Source: Saccoglossus kowalevskii (taxonomy: Eukaryota > Hemichordata > Enteropneusta > Harrimaniidae). Taken from it: 40,983 bases of DNA. Positions within the stretch are counted from its first letter, which is position 1. Each line of letters begins with the position of its first letter. Shown here one piece after another: positions 21,567 through 33,299 of the stretch. The DNA is taken from contig NW_003132881.1 of NCBI RefSeq assembly GCF_000003605.2, positions 1 to 40,983 of the forward strand. The letters are read 5' to 3'. The notes beneath the pieces were generated by a model. It worked only from the letters and a program-made list of their open reading frames with translations. It ran no database searches and was not told the DNA's origin. The position numbers were made by a program, and so were the translations under genes.

Positions 21567-22514
21567 ATGGCATTGCTAGGTAAGAAAAAGAAAACCGTCG
21601 AATGGAGCGACATGGACAAAAAGAGGTTCGTTCCATATTACGGGGGTTTGTTGTTAGGTGTCAGAGCAACAACACACCCGTATAATGTCATCAAAACTAG
21701 GTTAATGGACAGGAACAGTCTTAAATTCTATAGAGGGACGATGGATTGTCTCTTCAAGGTAATCAAGCAAGAGGGATTTGTCGCTATGTATAAAGGATTC
21801 TCTGTACAATGCTGTCACATCGGAACAAGCCTCATGTACATCACATCATACGCCTATACACGAAACCTTGTAAAAGACTCGTACCCCCAAGGCAGCGATT
21901 TTACAGTCTCCTTCCTTGCCGGTGGCATCGCCGCACTCGTGTCGCAGTCGATCGGCGTCCCCGTCGATGTCGTTTCCCAGTTCATAATGATTAATCGCGC
22001 AGCCGCGAAGCTTCATTCAAGACCATTGTTTTTCGAAGAGGTCAAGTCCTTGCCTGTTGTGTGTAGGGATATATACGCCCGTGGAGGAGCGAGAGCTTTC
22101 TACAACGGGTTCAACGCGTCTGTGCTTACGTTTGTACCCAGCAGTGCGATACTATGGGGGTTCTACAGTTTCTATACACATTTTCTTCTGTCGCACGCCC
22201 CGTCAACGGTACCGCTGTTCGCCGTGCAAGCATGTGCGGGCCCACTTGCAGCCATATGTGCCGCACCATTATCCCACCCAATGGATCTTGTTCGAGTACG
22301 TATTCAACTCATGCAGAGCCCGAACGTTCGAATGGCCTGTGCAGATATTTACCAGAGCCAGGGTCTTGCCGGATTCACGCGTGGTCTGGTACCCCGTGCG
22401 ATAGCAATAACCCACTCATCCATCATCATGCTACTGTGTTATGAAACTGTTAAACAGCTGAGTGTGAAAAAAGGTTACGTCGACCAGTGGAATGATGGAA
22501 CAACACTTCAATGA
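21567..22514 (+). CDS. SLC25A44-like: Mitochondrial carrier, SLC25A44-like
   Basis: A 315-aa intronless carrier of the mitochondrial inner membrane. Three ~100-residue repeats are visible through their signature loops: THPYNVIKTRL (about residues 36-46), VPVDVVSQ (about 131-138) and HPMDLVRVRI (about 239-248). The second loop has Gln where carriers usually have Lys/Arg, and the first lacks the acidic residue; both deviations are typical of SLC25A44. Other family matches are VEWSDMDKKRF near the start, AGGIAALVSQSI, and FVPSSAILWGFYSFY. In mammals SLC25A44 imports branched-chain amino acids into mitochondria; the same role here is inferred. The start is the first ATG and precedes the family-conserved EW-DKK segment. 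No neighbour looks functionally linked. Absence of introns could mean an ancestral single-exon form or an old retrocopy; the frame is undamaged. Confidence 0.92.
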   Translation: MALLGKKKKTVEWSDMDKKRFVPYYGGLLLGVRATTHPYNVIKTRLMDRNSLKFYRGTMDCLFKVIKQEGFVAMYKGFSVQCCHIGTSLMYITSYAYTRNLVKDSYPQGSDFTVSFLAGGIAALVSQSIGVPVDVVSQFIMINRAAAKLHSRPLFFEEVKSLPVVCRDIYARGGARAFYNGFNASVLTFVPSSAILWGFYSFYTHFLLSHAPSTVPLFAVQACAGPLAAICAAPLSHPMDLVRVRIQLMQSPNVRMACADIYQSQGLAGFTRGLVPRAIAITHSSIIMLLCYETVKQLSVKKGYVDQWNDGTTLQ

Positions 22515-24250
22515 CCGTTATACTACTAATATTTATGTGTATTTTTCGTATACCAGTCTCACCTTATTATACACCTGGCTTACAAGTGTCATTCTCATCT
22601 GGTCCGTATTTCATAAAAAATTAAACAAAAGACATGACTCTAAAACACAGGTAAGAATGATGACTTAAGATGACAGTAGCAAGGATAAAATCAGCTTTTG
22701 TTGCCATCTTAATATTGTTCAACGGAACAAAATATTAAAGACACTTATCGCAATACTTGCCAAGACCCCTGATTAGAATCCTATCGCAGTCACGTATACC
22801 CACATACATCTTTGAGATTATATTATTGTTTTTGTTTTAAAAAACACACTTCAATATCAAAATATGAAAATTGCGACGTCACGGAATGAAAACACTGGAT
22901 TATGCTAATGCGTATAAATTATTGCATAACATTTACAGTTATGATGTATCATCCTTTAAAATGTCACAGTCGTCGTGTCGCGTCGTGTTCGATCGAGTTC
23001 CATGCGACATGTAACCGTAAAAAAAAATTTTGTTTACACGAAACATTGCTTCAAGTTGTTTACTGCTTTACGACTGTGGTAAAATCTGATATTGTATTCG
23101 AATTACGCTTTCATTTTTTCGTATATTTGCATTTGTGGTTGTATAATCTCGTTAAAATCAATATTAATTGTACAGCACCACGTGACAGGCGCAGTGATAG
23201 TTGCTATGGTATAGGCTGGTTCCTGCATAGTATGTAATAATGACGTGTGGCTAGGTCAAGGGTCACTAGAAAGACACGTCTTCACTTGGCTCTTATTATA
23301 TGTTTTATCAGGTCGTGTGAATATTTTACCTCAAATGGCGCATTTCATCATTACGTTATTTGATAAACTTTTATATAGTTATATGCCGTGCATTTTATAC
23401 ATTATTGGCCTTACAGCGGTCACTTTCTGAAGCAGCTGTGCATTTCTGCTCACTTTAGAGTTATTATTATAGGTTAAGTCGTTGTCATGACTTTATTTAC
23501 AACGTACCACTTTTGACTGAACCTACATGACACGTGTGCAATGGTCAATTAAACATAACATCTCATAATCTCAGTATACAACAAGCAATACCCCGATATA
23601 ATTCGAGTTAATGGCTCAGTGGATACACTTAGTTTGACATTAATTATAATGTGATATGTATATATTGTTCAGCTGCCACAACAAAAGATATCTCCTGTGA
23701 TGTTCATACAAAGTCTTAGCTACGTTATCTATAATATTTACCACAAAACACGCTAGCTCGACTTTCTACTATTTTATTTTCAGTACTTTAGATGTTTTAC
23801 ACTATTATGTATTTTACAATGTCGGATTTTAGAATGGACGATTATGTATATAGAATATAGTATACCTTTATATATTATAACGCTATAGTGGTATGTGAAT
23901 GTGTTACATGTTCCCATTCAGTCATAGTTCGCGAAACAACGCTATTTGAGAATGTGTCTTGTTTCGAACTTCGAATTTTGAAGTAAGACATAATGATGTT
24001 ATCCTATTTTCATGTGTTACATCATGAAAAGTCATTTTCTTTCTGGCGAACGTTAAGCGACAAATTGGGAATATCTTAGAGTATATGCACGTTATATTTT
24101 ATATTTTTACAGAATAAATGCTATAATATATGCTTGTGTTACATATTGGCTTTCTGACCGTGTTTTTTTTTAAACTTGTTTTTCGGATCAAATACAAAAG
24201 TATTTTACACGTTTTTGATTGTATTTCAATAAATATAAACTCCTTGTACG
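22515..24250. other. Intergenic downstream of the carrier gene
   Basis: An ATTAAA at 22620 may serve as its poly(A) signal. Near 22956-23020 a left end of a TTAA-type element is recognisable (TTAAAATGTCACAGTCGTCG followed by TCGCG words) without a matching right end. The frames at 22902-23237 and 23245-23430 look random. Confidence 0.45.
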
Positions 24251-24565
24251 ATTTGAACGCGTACGGTTGCCGTTTTCAAATATCGTGTGTACATTAATGC
24301 TGTCAAATCATCAATAGTTGATGTGATTATAGACCCTAAGGTCCAGTCTATTATGGAATCTGACAATACTGTTGTTCGCCGGTTTGCAGTATGGGCACTT
24401 ACCTGGGTGTATGTTAACACAAGTATCAGTCAGAATGTGAAACAATATTGCCACGCGATGCGGCATCCCACCACCACCACCTACATGGTAGCATTAATTA
24501 CTTGTCATCTGTGCATCTGCACCGTATGTAATATCGCCCTCATACTGACAACACTTGATTTGTAA

Positions 24566-26190
24566 CATTGATATACACATCCGTTTTCATTACACACGCT
24601 ATCATTTGTGTTTATTTAGATACATGTAATCAAATACCTTTATAATCATAACGTGAGGGTGTATCTTTGAAGCATGTCTGTATGTAAGAGCAATATTCTA
24701 CAAAATTTTAACAGTGTATAGCCAAGACTGTTTGGATAATAAAAAGCAAAAAAAAAAACACACTCCCAAGTGTCCATGAACCTGCATCTCTACCTCAATT
24801 ATTTCAGTATTACTAATGTATGCACATTTTTTTGTTGGTAATACTGTTTTTTTCTCTCCAAAAATCTGTCAAATAATCTTTAACTTGGTAGAAAAAAATG
24901 TCACTTAAGGTGGTGGGCCAACTTTGAAATACATGATCGGATTTCACTGGCGTTTACAGTATGTAATACAGTATGCATGGCCATTTACCATAGGTTCCTA
25001 TGGTGATCAGTTCTCACCATACCTCATTATTATGGATTCCTATGAGAATCATTCCAAAACTGTTCATTTTCTCTAACAAATATTTCATGCTGAAATTCGA
25101 AAAGTTGATGAAATAATTGTTATTAGGTATATAAGTGTGGACCTCGTGACACAATAGTAAGACATATCATTAACATTTTCACTTTGTAAAGTAATTTTAA
25201 CAGGTGCTGTTTTATAATGAAAATACAATACGAATTCTTTTAATCTAGATACCGAACATTTTTCATATCAAATACCAAAGACTCCCAAGCAGACAACAAC
25301 AACAACAACAAAATGCGTTTGCTAGCATAAATCGCATTTCGCGATTATTTGGCCAGTAAATGTAAACATATGATACATATTCTCTCCACAAAGAGATGCT
25401 TGTCCTCGAAAGTGTCCCAACCCAAAGTTGTATGGATACAACGTTATGAGTTTCCACATTATGTATTCCTGTCGACCCCTGTATAAATAATGATATACCC
25501 CAACTTTCCGGCTTGCATACAGTCCGGACTCAAAAACAAACTTATACATTTGAATATCGTACAAATGCCTGACATGTAGGTGTGAGTGGAGCCCTCGCCC
25601 ACCGAACTGCATCAGACCCTACTAACTACAGTTGGGTTTGGATCAGCGCAGAGGGTGCAACTCACGCGACTTTGACAGCTAGTATATACATGGGATTAGT
25701 GGAATTCAACTAAAAGTTTTTCCCAAGAGAAATTGGTTAGAGTCATTTATATCGCCTTCCATAATTGTTCGACATTAGTCACAAGACGTGGTCATTGTAA
25801 TTAAAACATTTTATTTCGTTCATCATTGATTTAAACACATTATTAAAATTATTATTAAATTATTAATTTAAATTATTAAAGCTACAATGCAAATCGACCT
25901 TTTCCCTGAAAAGGGTTTTCTTAAGGTATGGTACCTAGTTAGTTGTCGTAATTCAGGAAAGGCTGGTGTAAGTGTAATTTAATAATGAGCATTTGCAAAG
26001 TAGTCGAATTTCAACTTGAATGTCGAAACGCCGACCTTTCAGAGGGGAATATGTCGTTGAAATACACTAACTGCAGTCAAATTAACATACATCAAATGTG
26101 TATGACACATTATTATGACACATTGGAAATGTCCCCAAAAAGTAGTTTCGCGTTTGTCGAATCCCATGCGATGTTTTGACGTCACTGTGA
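24566..26190. other. Intergenic, no gene seen
   Basis: Apart from the AAC repeat and A-rich or T-rich tracts, nothing is assignable. The frames at 25322-25612 (-) and 25985-26179 (+) have no recognisable features. Confidence 0.5.
25292..25311. repeat. (AAC)n microsatellite
   Basis: Six or so AAC units within AT-rich intergenic DNA. Confidence 0.9.
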
Positions 26191-26199
26191 CGCTATGAC

Positions 26200-26420
26200 C
26201 TTTGTTTGCAATCTCCTTGCTTCACGCAATAGTACCTCTGCCACAGGAGGCATTCAATTTTGTGGCCAGTCACCTCATTACGCATGGCTATTTTTCAACA
26301 TTTGTTTCGTGAAAACGTACTACAAAACATAAAATAAATTGTTTGTGACAAACTTCTGTGAAAACGTAAATACAAACACTTTTATCGGGGACTACGTTTT
26401 GCAAGCTAATGTTACTGGAG
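26200..26420 (-). repeat. Dispersed repeat, inverted copy of 19570-19765
   Basis: On the - strand it carries GCAAAACGTAGT, TTTTGTAGTACGTTTTCA, AATGAGGTGACTGGCCACAA and CTGTGGCAGAGGTACTATTG, the same order as the copy at 19570-19765, with moderate divergence between them. Confidence 0.7.
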
Positions 26421-26690
26421 TGAAGTGTCACATGTGATGCACTAAAACTGAGGAAAACGTCATTTTATTTAAGTATCTAGCTGGAAACGAAACATTAAAC
26501 ACTGATTTCAATCAAATAAATGTCCTACAATCTCCGTTTGTTTAGTTTTCTGGGGAATAATATGAATAATATTCGAATTATTCGAACAGCCACCGAACAC
26601 AAAGCACCTTGCCAGATTATAAAGTTCAAAGTTTAATAGGAATTCTGTCAGCTAAATGCTGTTTTACAGGGAGCCATTTAAAATATTACA

Positions 26691-27329
26691 TTAAAATACA
26701 ATACAGAAAAAGGCTATAAAAATATATACAAATATACAAGCAAAAATTACATTAGAATATTTTTTAAATTTACCAGTATTTTGTAAAATATACTGAGAAC
26801 ATGACTTCTTAAAACCAGCAAACGTATCGTGATTACGCACTTGCTGGGGGAGAGAGTCCCAGCCAGATGGGACCCTAAAGTCACCCCGTACACTTGAAAC
26901 TGTGTTATATGAGTGCACTTCTTTAAGATATTTAAATTTTGAAATAAGATACTCAGGTGCCAAACTATGGGACACTCTCCACATTAAAACCATCCTATTA
27001 AAATGGATTTGTTGTTTAACACTCGTCCATCGTAAGTTAGACAACATATCCGCAATATGGGTCCAAGGACGCGATTTTGTAGTCTCTGTAATCTGGAGAT
27101 GTTCTTACCAGAAGATACAGACCACACGGTTGAATAGTAATCCATATGAGGTAAGATTAGACTATAAAAAAGTGATTTACATGTTTGGAAAAAAAAGAAT
27201 GGAGAGCAGCGTTTTAAAATGCCCAGATCTCTATTTATTTTTTTAATTATACTGTTAAAGTGTTCATGAAAGTTGAGGTGGGTATCCATAGAAACACCAA
27301 GATATTTTAATGCCCTAACTTGCTCTAAG
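26691..27329 (-). mobile_element. Non-LTR retrotransposon relic, polymerase C-terminal part
   Basis: Starting near 27329 on the - strand the frame reads LEQVRALKYLGVSMDTHLNF, then ILPHMDYYSTVWSV and ISRLQRLQNRVL, the usual order downstream of the reverse-transcriptase core in CR1/Jockey-like LINEs. A frameshift near 27040-27060 moves to a second frame with MLSNLRWTSVKQQ, SLAPEYLISKF and SGWDSLPQQVRNHDTFAGFK, ending at 26691. The catalytic core is absent, so this is a 5'-truncated, frameshifted copy. The clade is judged from motif order only. Confidence 0.85.
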
Positions 27330-27380
27330 TTAGTTGTTGGTAAATGTTAGTTGTTGGTAAATGTTAGTTGTTGGTGAATG
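27330..27380. repeat. 17-bp tandem repeat, 3 copies
   Basis: TTAGTTGTTGGTAAATG occurs at 27330, 27347 and (one mismatch) 27364. It abuts the LINE relic and interrupts what would be the upstream part of its frame, so it probably arose after the element died. Confidence 0.9.
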
Positions 27381-28056
27381 CTGGTTAAAGTTAGTCGTTT
27401 ATTGTGTAATCTCATATAATTCTGTGGCAACCTTGGAAATACTACACTTTTCAAGCGCAAATATGCATATTTTAATCTAATTACCGGACATTTTATTCAG
27501 AGTTAGCACGTAAGACTTGAACACTCTGTTAAACAACAGGGACTTGTAGTTCAAACATTTTCGAATATGCAATTGAGCCGTACGCATCTGCTTTGTGTAG
27601 TGATGATAAGTAGTGCAAATCGACCTGTTTTTATGTTCGATTTCACGAAGGATCACGCAGTGTACAGAAAATGGTATCTTGGTACAGAATGGTACAGAAG
27701 TCCTGGGGAGTCTTTTTTGCATGCGTACATATAAGCGTAGTTAGGTATGACATATGATATATGAGGTACCCATATGATTATTGGCAGTTTTCTTCCCTTA
27801 TACTATAGTTTCTGTATCAACATTCTAAACCAACTTAATGGCTTGGACAATGCTCGTGACAAGCATGTATCGTGATAGTTAAAATTGCGTACAATTATTT
27901 TATCGTTATTGATTCAAGCATTTATTATTTCGATAATACATTGATATTATAACTATATTGCCATACTAGGCCCATCACAATCTCAAGTTTATATTTCTTG
28001 AAAACAATAATAATACATAAATACAAAAATTAACTGTTATATAAAAATACTGCCCA

Positions 28057-28365
28057 TCAAGAAGTTAATTTTAGTGCCTCTGATCTTAACTTAAAAGCTT
28101 GATACAGGAAATTTGACAAATTACAACGTATAATGGGTACCTCACTTGATATTAATTTTATGAAGGTGTGGTGTCCCTGGTCATGTGGCCAACGTGGTAC
28201 TAATAGCTCGTCTCTGTAGGCCTTGTATATGGGACATTCGAAAATTAGATGTAATTCATCTTCAATTATTCCGCTATTGCATAATACACATTTCCTTTCA
28301 AAACCATCTATATTATATCTATTAACGATTGATATTAATAATGCAGTGCAGTGTTTGAAACACAA
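28057..28365 (-). mobile_element. LINE ORF2 C-terminal relic, CxxC type
   Basis: The - strand frame carries RKCVLCNSGIIEDELHLIFE then CPIYKAYRDELL, the zinc-knuckle-like CxxC...EDE.H...C tail found after the polymerase in several LINE groups, and ends with SNFLYQAFKLRSEALK before a stop. It differs in type from the C-terminal region at 26691-27329 but shares its signature with the relic at 2709-2972. There is no ATG; the open frame begins mid-protein. Confidence 0.8.
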
Positions 28366-30350
28366 CTAGAGCTATAAACAAAATTATAGTCACTGTGACA
28401 GTAAATAACTTACTAGTACAAAAAATGTATATCCCTGAACATGTACAGCCTCTGTCGTTTTGAATTTACCGGGATGGCAGTCATCATTGAAGGGAATTAA
28501 CTACATGTGGTCTCAGACAAGCAATACAATTATAGGCTGTCTAGGATTTGGTGAGCATGCTATCATAATACATCGAGATGTGCGGCTATAACTAGAAACG
28601 CCAAAAATGTTAAATCTTTAAAAAATCTTGATTTTTTTTTCTCAGTAAAAGATTAAATATTACAAAGCATAAATAAAAAGTGGTGGTACCCGAACCAGTT
28701 GTAATGGAAACAATGATTCCTTTTTTTTCCTCATAGCGTTAGGTCGGCCATTTCGAAATTTAAAAAAAAATTGTCAAAATTCTTGCAATTTGTATGTGGA
28801 TCTGAAGACACCATCAGGTTCACGATATTGTTTTGATATGGGGTTGTCCGTCAACAATTTTATTTTCATAGATTTGCTCCAAAGAAAGACTGAACGACTG
28901 CGCAACTCAACAGAGTTGTTTAATTTGAACGATAATCACGATTCTCACAAAAGCGTTTCATCGAAAATTGTTGGAAAGATCAATCGAAGCGGGGTCATAA
29001 TACAAATCTAGTTCGGGCACCACAAGTGTGTTTTTTTTTACTTTCAAAAAAACGGAATCACAGAAAATAATCTATCGAAATCTCATAAAATTCCCATAAA
29101 AGTGTGTCCATTTTTAAATCAATATACAATGAAATATTTTAGTGAAATGTTGTGCATATGTTCTATTAGTATTACATCGAAATGTCAGATCTGCAACCTG
29201 TTTGGTTCCATGTTATTTCTTCTACAATAATACACACCGTGATTCTTCCTGTGAAATTAAAAAACAACAATCGTTTGGCATTAGAATATTTCATCTACAG
29301 CGTTCACTATACACACAAACTTCAAACATAAGCCCTCACACAAACGACTAGTTATATTAAATATTAGTATTAGTTAGCGGTGACATATACATGAACTACA
29401 ATGACGTAACAGTATTATTTTTCCATAGTATTTGTCTTTGTTCAATTTGGAGACAAACACGACTGACGTAAGCGACGTATAACTGCGAGTCAAGAGAACG
29501 ATGGTGCTGAAAAGCTCCAAAGGTATGGAAGCTAAACTACTATTCGATGGTTGGTATGGATTGTCGTTTTTAAACACATGTTTTTATGGAATGTTTCTGT
29601 TATAATTGTTTTTATTCCTCCATTTTAGTAGTTGCTGTGGCCGCCTACGTATATGATCAGAAAAAATGAACGCAAAACATTCTAGTATTTGTTGTAGGCT
29701 TATGATTTAGCGCAAAGGTGGCGATGTTTTAAAAAAAACGATTTTATAATTAATTATGTTATTTTAGTAGTCAAAATACGGTGCTAATTTAGTGCATAAT
29801 AAACATAATCTGCTCAGTTATGACAACGAAAAAACTACATGTTCAGAATTATGTTACCCTGATCTGAAGTCACATGTAGGGCGCCCCTGCTGGCCTGTCT
29901 CGTACATGTTGGGAACACGGAGGTCGAACGCTAAGACTACACGTAACAAATGGAATCCGAACGTGAAAACAAGACTGGAAACATGCGGACGAGCCAACAT
30001 TCGTTAAAATGTTGGCGTATAGGACACATTTTCCGCAAATCATCGCATATTCATGCCATCAATTACGTCACACAAAAAATCCGAAAGTTCCGTAACATAT
30101 AGTACCATCTTTGAGTGTAACTCGTATCTAGGTCTAAATTTGAAGGTAAGTGTGTATGAGTAGCATTAGACCTTTTCTGGTCACCGTAAACAATGCCATG
30201 GTTTTTGCCTCGCATTTTGTCAATACGACATACTGCCCTCAACGGCACATGTTAAATATCAATGGTCGCCTGTTTTTAAGCAGATACTATACTAGTATGA
30301 AGATACTGGTACTGATTGTCCACTGTTAATAATGTGTATGGCGTGCGTAC
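28366..30350. other. Intergenic, no gene seen
   Basis: AT-rich with homopolymer A and T tracts. Open frames at 28790-29011, 29142-29351 and 29792-30007 lack known features and splice context. Confidence 0.45.
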
Positions 30351-30360
30351 ACAAATTTAA

Positions 30361-30485
30361 AGAGCGATGGTCGTCGCGCAGCGCGTGTTAAAATTTTATG
30401 TAAATAAACAATGTATTTTACATGCGTTGTATACGTCGCTATGAGTCCCATATCGAACAGAACGCGGTGCGACGACTGCCGACCT
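30361..30485 (+). mobile_element. Family-B TTAA element, best copy
   Basis: A 125-bp element flanked by TTAA (30357-30360 and 30486-30489). Ends are AGAGCGATGGTCGTCGCGC and, inverted, AGGTCGGCAGTCGTCGC. The interior has GTAAATAAACAATGTATTTT and GTCCCATATCGAAC. It is the reference for recognising the interrupted copy at 8047-8331 and the fragments near 15085 and 22956. Confidence 0.8.
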
Positions 30486-30592
30486 TTAATAATTTAGAGA
30501 CTACAGTGAAACAATTCTCATCATTAGAATTCTCTGAAAACTATGTACACCTTGTGGGGAGTTAATTAACATTCACCGTGATGTCACCTTAA

Positions 30593-30747
30593 AGGGACAC
30601 CTTCTAGTTAAGCCTAATCTCACAACAAATTTACTTTCTGGATTAAAATAACAATGGATAACAAAAGATAGATTAACATTGTAAACAACATAAACAATAG
30701 TGTCCCATGATTCTTTGGTGCAATCCATGGGATTGAGCGGTTCCCCT
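30593..30747. mobile_element. Possible TTAA element with short ends
   Basis: TTAA at 30589-30592 precedes AGGGACACCTTCTAG. At the other end GAGCGGTTCCCCT precedes TTAA at 30748. The inverted ends agree for roughly nine bases with one shift. Shorter and weaker than the other TTAA elements. Confidence 0.4.
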
Positions 30748-30752
30748 TTAAT

Positions 30753-32680
30753 TATGACGTGACATAGAATGTATTAAGGCTAGATTGTTCGTCTCTGTTC
30801 TCTGAAATAAAATTTCGATTTATTATTAATTCATCAAATTTTGTAAATAGTTTGAACAAGCATCGTGACAATGCGACCCTGAAAAATTCTTAATCGGTAG
30901 CACACCATACTATCAATAGGGGTTCTTCTGTACATATTGATCTCCCGATCAGAGTTTTATTTGCATGCAACATAAACCTGGAATGAATATTCATATAATC
31001 ATTTCATGATGGTAACATGATACAGGGTAAACGGTAAAATGTGGGAGATGCATGTAACACAGTTCCCCAAATATTGAAAAAAAATACACTAGAAGGACAC
31101 TACACAAGTACAGTTAATAAATAAACGCAAAATGAGCAGTTATTTCCTTGAACTCAAGAAAACAGAATCACGGAGCAGAGATTATCTTGTACCCTTGGGG
31201 GCAATATACGATGTAAAGGAAAGAAATAATATCATGGTTTAATGTTCGTTTGACTGGCTTGTAATTTACTGAGGGTCCTTGACGAAATATCACAACAATT
31301 GATTGGTTGGGTGAACTACAACTAAACTGAAATATATACTCGGTGCTGATATTCGAAATTAACATAGAGCTTCTCGGTATTGCATAATTGCAGGGTTGTA
31401 CGTGTAGCTAACATGTGTGTTTACGATTATAAATGACTCGGACACAAGTTTGTTCGGCAACTGTATGTTAAGATGGGCCGGCATCACTCGAGGCATGATA
31501 TTGGCCGGTGTGTGTTACTCCGACCCTGCGTCCGAATTACTCCGGTCGGCGATGGCGCAGCAACCCACGGCTACAATGTGTCAGGCCTCAGACTAGTAAT
31601 TACTAGTCTGAGGTCAGGCTCGTAGTTATGATTGATTTGCATTGCGTACACAGCTGAACAAAAGCTAATTTACATGAAAACAAGAGGTATACTTATAATG
31701 CGTGATCTGTCAATAGCCAATAATAATATCATGTTACATTGGCGGTGTCGTTCGAATACGTGTATCACTTTTTTACAGATTCAATTTCCAAGACAATTTG
31801 CGTTTCAAATTTGTTCGCTAAAATCAAAATAAATCAAAACTTATATCACACACTCACCTAAATGGAAATGTGATTCTCTCAGCACCAATCAGTGACAGCC
31901 TACTAAAGGAACTATAGCAAACAGAGCGAAAAAAATATAAATTAGTGAATAGATGCAGAGATGCAATAAAAGTGAAAGACAGCGGAAAGGTTAGAAAGGT
32001 TCAGCGTAAGTCCGTAGTTTAGATAATTTGCTAGTGTAATCCCAGGCTATGAAATAATGCTTTAACATGAATTCGAATACAAAATAGTTCTAAAAAGGCC
32101 CATTTTTGCATGTTTCCAGTCATATTTTGCAGTGGGTAAAATGAACAGTTGTGAAACATTTAAAACTAAAATATTTTCTTTAAGTCGGTTCCGCTGTTAT
32201 TTAAGGCTCTAAGATGAATACCTGCAAACGATGTGCATGTTTTTGTTCCATTTAATAAAATATCTCATGGGCAATGTTCTCACAGCTGATCGGGTGCAAG
32301 TGTCGATCAGTGAGAGACAGTCGCACGCTGGTTGTCAAGAAATAAATACCGTGGCAAATAATGTCACATAGTACTTACAACACATTAGTTAAAATAAATC
32401 GCGATTCTGTGACAGCAAAATGACGTACTAGTATATGGGTGAAGGCAGAGTCGTTCAAAACGACCTTTATATTTTGTTGTGAGGTAGTTCGTTATCTCGA
32501 ATACAGTAAAATCTATCGAAAACATAATTTGCATTGATAACGACGATTTGAACAGCCTTCGTGACACCCTTTAGGTCATAGACGCGCTTCGTCACTAGAG
32601 GGCGCAATCTATGGGAAAGGTTACCTTGCATAAAGTCTCTTGTTTTGTTTTGTTTGTTTTCAATAAAATAAAAGATGTGA
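30753..32680. other. Intergenic, no gene seen
   Basis: Nothing assignable beyond the palindrome at 31586-31613 and a more GC-rich patch around 31470-31620. The frames at 31168-31365 (-) and 31632-31832 (+) look random. Confidence 0.45.
31586..31613. repeat. Perfect 28-bp palindrome
   Basis: CCTCAGACTAGTAA is followed immediately by its exact inverse complement. TCAGG occurs on both sides. No spacer, so it is a self-complementary site rather than a stem-loop with a loop. Confidence 0.9.
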
Positions 32681-32683
32681 GTG

Positions 32684-32963
32684 TATAAATGGCGAATACC
32701 GGGTTACCGCGAAATACACAAACATCGAAATGAGGGAAAGGTGTAAACTCAGCATACCGGCATTGGATACTAACGCAAAGCGATTTCTCGTATTTATTTC
32801 ATTATATTGCGCCATATTCGGCGTTATTTCCTTAATTTACGTCCTATGTTGGCAGCATAATATTTTGTACTGTTGGGGTTTAATGAAGGATTTCATTAAT
32901 CACTCTACAACTTTTGATATCCAAATTATGAGTGTTCAAAAATTAGAGAGGTTAAGATTTTGA
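32684..32963 (+). CDS. Uncertain small ORF with TATA motif and one TM helix
   Basis: TATAAAT at 32684-32690 lies 40 bases before an ATG at 32730. The 77-codon frame starts MRERCKLSIPALDTNAKRF, a basic cytoplasmic-like segment, then a hydrophobic helix of about 22 residues (FLVFISLYCAIFGVISLIYV). This is the layout of a type II membrane protein N-terminus, such as a Golgi enzyme. The rest of the frame is low in recognisable features, and no convincing donor follows. It may be chance. Confidence 0.25.
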
Positions 32964-33225
32964 CGTTATCAATTTATGTGTTCATGTGATCTCCAGTCCG
33001 AGATGTTCCAGCGCCGGCATTCATGACATGTAGGTGACAAAGGTCTAGGATTTTTGCTCGTTTGAAGACCCCAAACTTATTTGAATTTATAAAAAAAAAG
33101 TGTCAAAATTGTTTTGAGAGTATCCTAGATTATATTTCCATTACAAATTTGTCAAACGGTTACATGTATTTATATTTACATTGGTTGTTTATTTCATGGA
33201 TTTGACACTTGAGGTGGCTGATAAG

Positions 33226-33277
33226 CCGTGTCGAAAACGTGCACAAAACGACCATTCTGTGCACGTTTTCGACACGG
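33226..33277. repeat. Perfect hairpin, 20-bp arms, 12-nt loop
   Basis: CCGTGTCGAAAACGTGCACA (33226-33245) and its exact inverse complement (33258-33277) flank AAACGACCATTC. The arms are GC-richer than the surroundings. No terminal TTAA or other element borders are seen. Confidence 0.9.
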
Positions 33278-33299
33278 ATTAAAAACCAGTTGTAAGCAC

